A stretch of 64,000 bases of DNA from positions 62,001 to 126,000 of the forward strand of contig NZ_RHLN01000002.1 of assembly GCF_004121075.1 (NCBI RefSeq), given 5' to 3'. Below, in pieces: positions 60,182 to 64,000 of this stretch. Position 1 is the first letter of the stretch. Every line of letters starts with the position of its first letter. The position numbers and the translations under genes were made by a program. The DNA comes from Lutibacter sp. HS1-25 (lineage in GTDB: Bacteria; Bacteroidota; Bacteroidia; Flavobacteriales; Flavobacteriaceae). The notes below the pieces were generated by a model. It worked only from the letters and a program-made list of their open reading frames with translations, had not been told where the DNA came from and did not search any database.

Positions 60182-61219
60182 TTATAAATTAAATTTCCAC
60201 TTTATATTTTTGTTATAATGCAAATGTCCGTTTTTTACTTCTAACGGACTTTCAAAATTATTGGTAAATAAACTTCCTGTTCCCAAACCTTGAGGCATCT
60301 TATTGTTTAAAGTGTAGGTGTACTGTGCAATGGCATTTAACCCAATATTACTTTCCAATGCCGAAGTAATCCACCAACCTATTTTTTGTTTTTCGGCCAA
60401 CTGAATCCACTCGTTGCTTCCACCAATACCACCAACCAAACTTGGTTTTAAGATAATGTACTGCGGATTGATTATTTGCAGTAACTCTTGCTTTCCTGCA
60501 CGTATATCAAAAACACCTATCAATTCTTCATCTAAAGCAATTGGCAAAGGCGTTTTTAAACATAAATCTGCCATTTCTTCAATCTGACCTTGTTTTATAG
60601 GTTGTTCAATAGAATGAATTTCAAAAGCAGACAATTGTTTTAATTTTTCCAATGCTTCAGAAGGCTTAAAAGCGCCATTGGCATCAACTCGTAATTCAAT
60701 TTCTTCAGAAGAAAAATTTTGACGTATACTTTTTAACAATTTCAATTCAGTTTCAAAATCTATAGCGCCAATTTTCATTTTTATGGTTGAAAACCCAGCT
60801 GCTATTTTTTCTTCAATTTGCTGCTTCATAAAAGCTTCACTCCCCATCCAAATTAATCCATTTATATTTATTGCATCTGTTGAATTTGTAAATTTTGAAG
60901 GAAATAAAGTAAATTCATCTTCACTTTTTAAAGACAATAATGCTTGTTCTAAGCCAAATTGAATAGAAGGAAATTCAATCAATTCATCTAATAAAAATGA
61001 AACACTTTGGTTAATATTATGACACAACCAGGTTAATTTATTTTCATAATCTGGTCTATCATCAATACTTAAACCTCTAAAAATTGCACATTCTCCAATG
61101 CCAATTTTAGAATTATTATTTAATAATAAAAAATAAGTTTCTTTGGTTTTTAAAATTCCACGAGAAGTGCCACTCGCCTGCTTAAAATTTAAAATGTATT
61201 TTTGAAAAGTTGCTATCAT
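60182..61219 (-). CDS. menC: O-succinylbenzoate synthase (enolase superfamily)
   Basis: A 345-residue enzyme that dehydrates SHCHC to o-succinylbenzoate in menaquinone synthesis. Motifs: the K-x-K lysines in STIKMKIGAIDFETE, metal ligands LRVDANGAF, EQPIKQG and ALDEELIG, and the general-acid lysine in YIILKPSLVGGIGG. The enolase N-terminal cap is residues 1-110. First gene of the menC-CPBP-menE set. The intact pathway member at 58019 confirms the assignment, since relatives can be dipeptide epimerases. Confidence 0.9.
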   Translation of the reverse strand: MIATFQKYILNFKQASGTSRGILKTKETYFLLLNNNSKIGIGECAIFRGLSIDDRPDYENKLTWLCHNINQSVSFLLDELIEFPSIQFGLEQALLSLKSEDEFTLFPSKFTNSTDAININGLIWMGSEAFMKQQIEEKIAAGFSTIKMKIGAIDFETELKLLKSIRQNFSSEEIELRVDANGAFKPSEALEKLKQLSAFEIHSIEQPIKQGQIEEMADLCLKTPLPIALDEELIGVFDIRAGKQELLQIINPQYIILKPSLVGGIGGSNEWIQLAEKQKIGWWITSALESNIGLNAIAQYTYTLNNKMPQGLGTGSLFTNNFESPLEVKNGHLHYNKNIKWKFNL

Positions 61220-61305
61220 TATATAAAAAAGACGAAAGGTACAATTTTAATGGCATTGCACAACTTTAGTAATTTCTGTATATTTTAATTTCTATTGAAT
61301 TTTAT

Positions 61306-61830
61306 TTAATCCTCTAATATTTTTTGAAGTTTATTTAATCCATACTCAAAATCTTTTCCAATGGTTTTATCCATATTCATAAACAACATTAAAATACTAA
61401 CCGGAAATTTATTTATACCCGAAAAACCCCAGGTTACTTTTGTGCCTCCGTCTACATTTTCAACTTTTAAATAAGCATCTGATTTAGATTTAAATGGCTT
61501 TAAAAATCGAAGTTGAGAAAAAATTGCTTCATTATTTATAATATCTGTAATTTCTTGCGCTCCTTCTCCTACTTCTTTATTTCCAACCCAGGATGAAACA
61601 AAACCGATTTCTCCGTCTACACCAGAAAATGTTTTTTTCATATTTGGATCTTTTTCTGCCCAAGGCGACCAATTGTCCTGATTTTTTAACAATTTTAAAT
61701 ATGAAAACACTTCAGGAAGCGGTTTTTTGATTAAAATACTTCGGGAAACATCGTACTTTCCTGGAGCAATATTGGCTAAAATAATTATCAAAAATATAAC
61801 TATTAGAATGATGTAAAGCAACGTGTCCAT
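61306..61830 (-). CDS. SRPBCC (START/polyketide cyclase-like) membrane-anchored protein
   Basis: A 174-residue protein with an N-terminal transmembrane helix (LLYIILIVIFLIIILANI, residues 4-21). An SRPBCC hydrophobic-pocket domain follows (about 30-172; SRSILIKKPLPEVFSYLKLLKNQDNWSPWAEKDPNMKKTFSG, GGTKVTWGFSGINKFPVSILMLFMNMDKTIGKDFEYGLNKL). This fold binds small lipids or aromatic ligands. Single minus-strand gene between menC and the UPF0173 hydrolase. Ligand unknown. Confidence 0.85.
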   Translation of the reverse strand: MDTLLYIILIVIFLIIILANIAPGKYDVSRSILIKKPLPEVFSYLKLLKNQDNWSPWAEKDPNMKKTFSGVDGEIGFVSSWVGNKEVGEGAQEITDIINNEAIFSQLRFLKPFKSKSDAYLKVENVDGGTKVTWGFSGINKFPVSILMLFMNMDKTIGKDFEYGLNKLQKILED

Positions 61831-61872
61831 AATTTCATCTTATTTAGTTAATAATAGCCATTTTGGGCGCAA

Positions 61873-62553
61873 TTAGATTTTTAAATGCCCACCAATTGGT
61901 AATAAAAAAAGTTCTTTTTTAGCCTTTGCAAACTTTTCAAAAGCTTCTTTATGATTGATTTTTATATATCCAAAAGTATCAAAATGATACCCCAATACTT
62001 TGTTACAACTTAAAAATTTACTTGCTTTTATGGCTTCATCAACACCCATTGTAAAATTATCACCAATTGGTAAAACTACCAAATCAAGATCTCCAATTAC
62101 ATCTGGAATCAACTTCATATCATACGTTAAAGCCGTATCACCTGCAATATACAACCTATGATGACTGGTTTCAATTACAAAACCACCTGGCTGACCACCA
62201 TAAGTTCCGTCTGGAAAAGAGCTAGAGTGTACCGCATTTGTATAATGAACTGTTCCGAAATCAAAAACCCATTTTCCACCATGATTCATTGGGTGACCTT
62301 CAATTCCCTTAGCTTCAAAATAAGTTACAATTTCATAATTAGAAATTACTTTGGCGCCTGTACGCTTTGCAATTGCTTCAACGTCTAAAATATGATCTTG
62401 ATGCGCATGAGTTACCAAAATATAATCGGCTTGAATAGCATCTATATCAATTTCAGAAGCCAATTCGTTGCCCGAAATAAATGGATCAATTAGTAAAGTT
62501 TTGTCTTTGGTTTCGATACTTAAGGTTGAATGACCTAAATAAGTTAATTTCAT
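61873..62553 (-). CDS. UPF0173 metal-dependent hydrolase
   Basis: A 226-residue cytosolic MBL-fold protein. The start MKLTYLGHSTLSIETKDKTLLIDPFISGNELA is canonical for UPF0173. The metal loop YILVTHAHQDHILD is intact (H-x-H-x-D-H), then YIAGDTALTYDMKLIPD and the late His in LGYHFDTFGYI. I chose ATG 62553 because the family starts there; the 9 residues before it need a TTG start. Related to UlaG-type lactonases. The substrate is unknown. Confidence 0.9.
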   Translation of the reverse strand: MKLTYLGHSTLSIETKDKTLLIDPFISGNELASEIDIDAIQADYILVTHAHQDHILDVEAIAKRTGAKVISNYEIVTYFEAKGIEGHPMNHGGKWVFDFGTVHYTNAVHSSSFPDGTYGGQPGGFVIETSHHRLYIAGDTALTYDMKLIPDVIGDLDLVVLPIGDNFTMGVDEAIKASKFLSCNKVLGYHFDTFGYIKINHKEAFEKFAKAKKELFLLPIGGHLKI

Positions 62554-62692
62554 AGTGATTAAGTGTAGATTATACTGCAATTTAATGAATTTATTTTACC
62601 TGCTAAAATTAAAATTTCCAACATTCATTCTATTGAAAAAACAACTGTATTCAACTGAATTTCAACAAGAAAAATAAATTCATTTTAAACTT

Positions 62693-64000
62693 TTAAAAAT
62701 TGTACTGAACAAAAACTGCAAAATTACGACCTGGTTCATAAATAGATCCAGAAAGCGAATTTGAATTGTTATAAGCAAAATTTAAATGCTCATAATATGC
62801 TGTATCTAAAATATTTAAAACCGATGCACCAATAGACAAACCATAAACAGGTTCGTAACCCACTTTAAAATCTAAGGTTGCAAAAGAAGGACTTTCAACT
62901 TCCATAAATGATTGTGACACCCTTGTTTGTGCCGCTACAATTCTAGATTTTAAAGCCAAAAAATACTTATTTTGATTGAACTCTAAACCTAAAACAGCCA
63001 TAAATGGAGGTATTTGAGCTAATGGTTCGTCAAAATCATAATTTTGAGCCCAGGTATAAGCATAATCTGATGTAAATTTTAAATTTTCAGTAGCCTTTAT
63101 GTTAAACGTAAATTCGAAACCTGTTTGCATTGCCTTGTCAACATTTACATATTGTTTAGCAAAAACAGGAGGCGTTGTTGGCATAAATTTTCTAGGTATA
63201 TCTGGATTAACAACTGCTGCAATGTAATTTTGCATATAAGAATAGAAAACAGAAGCGCCAAGTTCAAACACACCCATATTTTTGGCAACTGAAAGTTCAA
63301 TTTGGTTGTTAACTTCTGGCTTTAAAAAAGGATTACCAACATATTCATAGGCGTCAACATTTACATTGAAATGATTGATATAACGTTCTATCATTGAAGC
63401 AGTTCTTGTTCCTCTACCCAATGCTAACTGTGCTTGCAATCCGTTTTTTTGATATTTTAACGATGTGTTTGCACTGATGTTTACCTCATTTTGATCTTCT
63501 ATTTCACCACCATATAAGGCTTCAAAATCAGCCGCAGGATCATCAATTCCTGATGTAATAAAATCTGCTCTAACACCAGCAGTTAAGGTTAAATTACTAG
63601 CCACTTTAAATTTTCCTTCACCAAAAACACCAATATCATTTAAATTGGCATCTTGCCAAATCTTATCTACAAAAGTTTTAGGAGTAGGAAAAACCATGCC
63701 ATTCATCATTTTTACAACACGAGTTCTATCTCCTTTTCTATCAATAAAATTAGCATCAACACCTGTATAAATTCTTATATTTTGTGATGGTCTAAGTACC
63801 AATTCTGTTTTACCCCCATAAGTCCATGATTGCACTGGAGAACTGGCTTCAACCATTTTAAAATTAGGACGACCTTCATTGGTCATTAAATGATCAACAT
63901 AAGCGTAAAACGCTTTTACCATGAAGCTTTCGACTTTGGTTGCAATATTTTCAATTTTATAATCAATTCCACCTAAAAGACTATTGTCGTAAGGTGAATC
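62693..64000 (-). CDS. TonB-dependent receptor, C-terminal part (cut by window edge)
   Basis: At least 435 residues of an outer-membrane TonB-dependent receptor. The frame is open to the window's last base, without a start, so the N-terminal signal, TonB box and plug lie outside. The visible part is the barrel: YGGKTELVLRPSQNIRIYTGVDANFIDRKGDRTR, NLTLTAGVRADFITSGIDDP, YQKNGLQAQLALGRGTRTASMIERYINHF, NPFLKPEVNNQIELSVAK and LNILDTAYYEHLNFAYNN, ending PGRNFAVFVQYNF with the C-terminal Phe needed for barrel assembly. R-G-T-R-T-A-S and NPFLKPE are typical of metal or heme receptors. Substrate unknown. Confidence 0.9.
   Translation of the reverse strand, partial: DSPYDNSLLGGIDYKIENIATKVESFMVKAFYAYVDHLMTNEGRPNFKMVEASSPVQSWTYGGKTELVLRPSQNIRIYTGVDANFIDRKGDRTRVVKMMNGMVFPTPKTFVDKIWQDANLNDIGVFGEGKFKVASNLTLTAGVRADFITSGIDDPAADFEALYGGEIEDQNEVNISANTSLKYQKNGLQAQLALGRGTRTASMIERYINHFNVNVDAYEYVGNPFLKPEVNNQIELSVAKNMGVFELGASVFYSYMQNYIAAVVNPDIPRKFMPTTPPVFAKQYVNVDKAMQTGFEFTFNIKATENLKFTSDYAYTWAQNYDFDEPLAQIPPFMAVLGLEFNQNKYFLALKSRIVAAQTRVSQSFMEVESPSFATLDFKVGYEPVYGLSIGASVLNILDTAYYEHLNFAYNNSNSLSGSIYEPGRNFAVFVQYNF

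Noticed and set aside
1-64000. tRNA, rRNA, prophage, insertion sequence or CRISPR loci
   Set aside because: No clover-leaf T-loop pattern (GGTTCGANTC), integrase, transposase, terminal inverted repeat or repeat-spacer array was seen on either strand.

Overview
The window is a 64-kb piece of chromosome from a low-GC member of the Bacteroidota, most likely Flavobacteriaceae. The evidence is the parA-parB-DUF5683-dapB-lepB-wbqC order, a signal peptidase fused to a DUF5684-like membrane domain, a YaiO-type barrel, DUF2851 and DUF6122 proteins, promoters of the TAnnTTTG type, and almost no Shine-Dalgarno sequences. There is no tRNA, rRNA, CRISPR array, transposase or phage gene. Both window edges cut genes: an acyl-CoA dehydrogenase on the left and a TonB-dependent receptor on the right.

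Layout. 0-17.5 kb is mostly housekeeping: acyl-CoA dehydrogenase, a small baeRF-like protein, a secreted metallo-hydrolase, PepD, chromosome partition and signal peptidase operon, an iron-sulfur repair protein (Ric), an MFS transporter, FolE and HisS. 17.9-26.9 kb is one co-directional run: hybrid histidine kinase, response regulator, HEAT-repeat membrane protein, processive GT2 synthase, LtaS-like phosphotransferase with a TPR tail, and a TPR/YaiO outer-membrane barrel. It looks like a surface-polymer synthesis and export system with its own signalling. 27-33 kb holds EttA, a CHASE sensor kinase and a nuclease-like protein.

33.2-52.9 kb is the most interesting part, a stress or low-oxygen island. 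It carries a CBS pair, a phasin-like protein with an AarF/UbiB kinase, Hsp20, dodecin, two tandem Usp proteins, a baeRF family protein, a MacAB-type exporter, an MlaEFD lipid transporter, a DUF2267 protein and small helical proteins. In its middle sit a PAS histidine kinase and a receiver-Crp/Fnr fusion regulator. Reading the intergenic regions by eye, I find a palindrome close to TTGAT-N4-ATCAT in front of nearly every transcription unit. In twelve promoter-site pairs its centre lies exactly 33 bp from the centre of a TAnnTTT(G/A)-like -7 box, the geometry of a class II Fnr/Crp-activated promoter. Two of these promoters have no annotated gene behind them. Each leads into a non-coding stretch with the same 11-nt 5' segment and the same 28-nt hairpin, so I propose a pair of related regulatory RNAs. 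One of them also holds a 12-codon ORF whose ribosome binding site can be masked by a downstream complement.

53-64 kb returns to ordinary metabolism: FMN reductase-MarR-pirin operon, acyl-CoA carboxylase beta subunit, YebC, menaquinone genes menC and menE with a CPBP protease between them, and a UPF0173 hydrolase. A palindromic repeat of the kind scattered between Flavobacteriia genes sits in frame inside menE.
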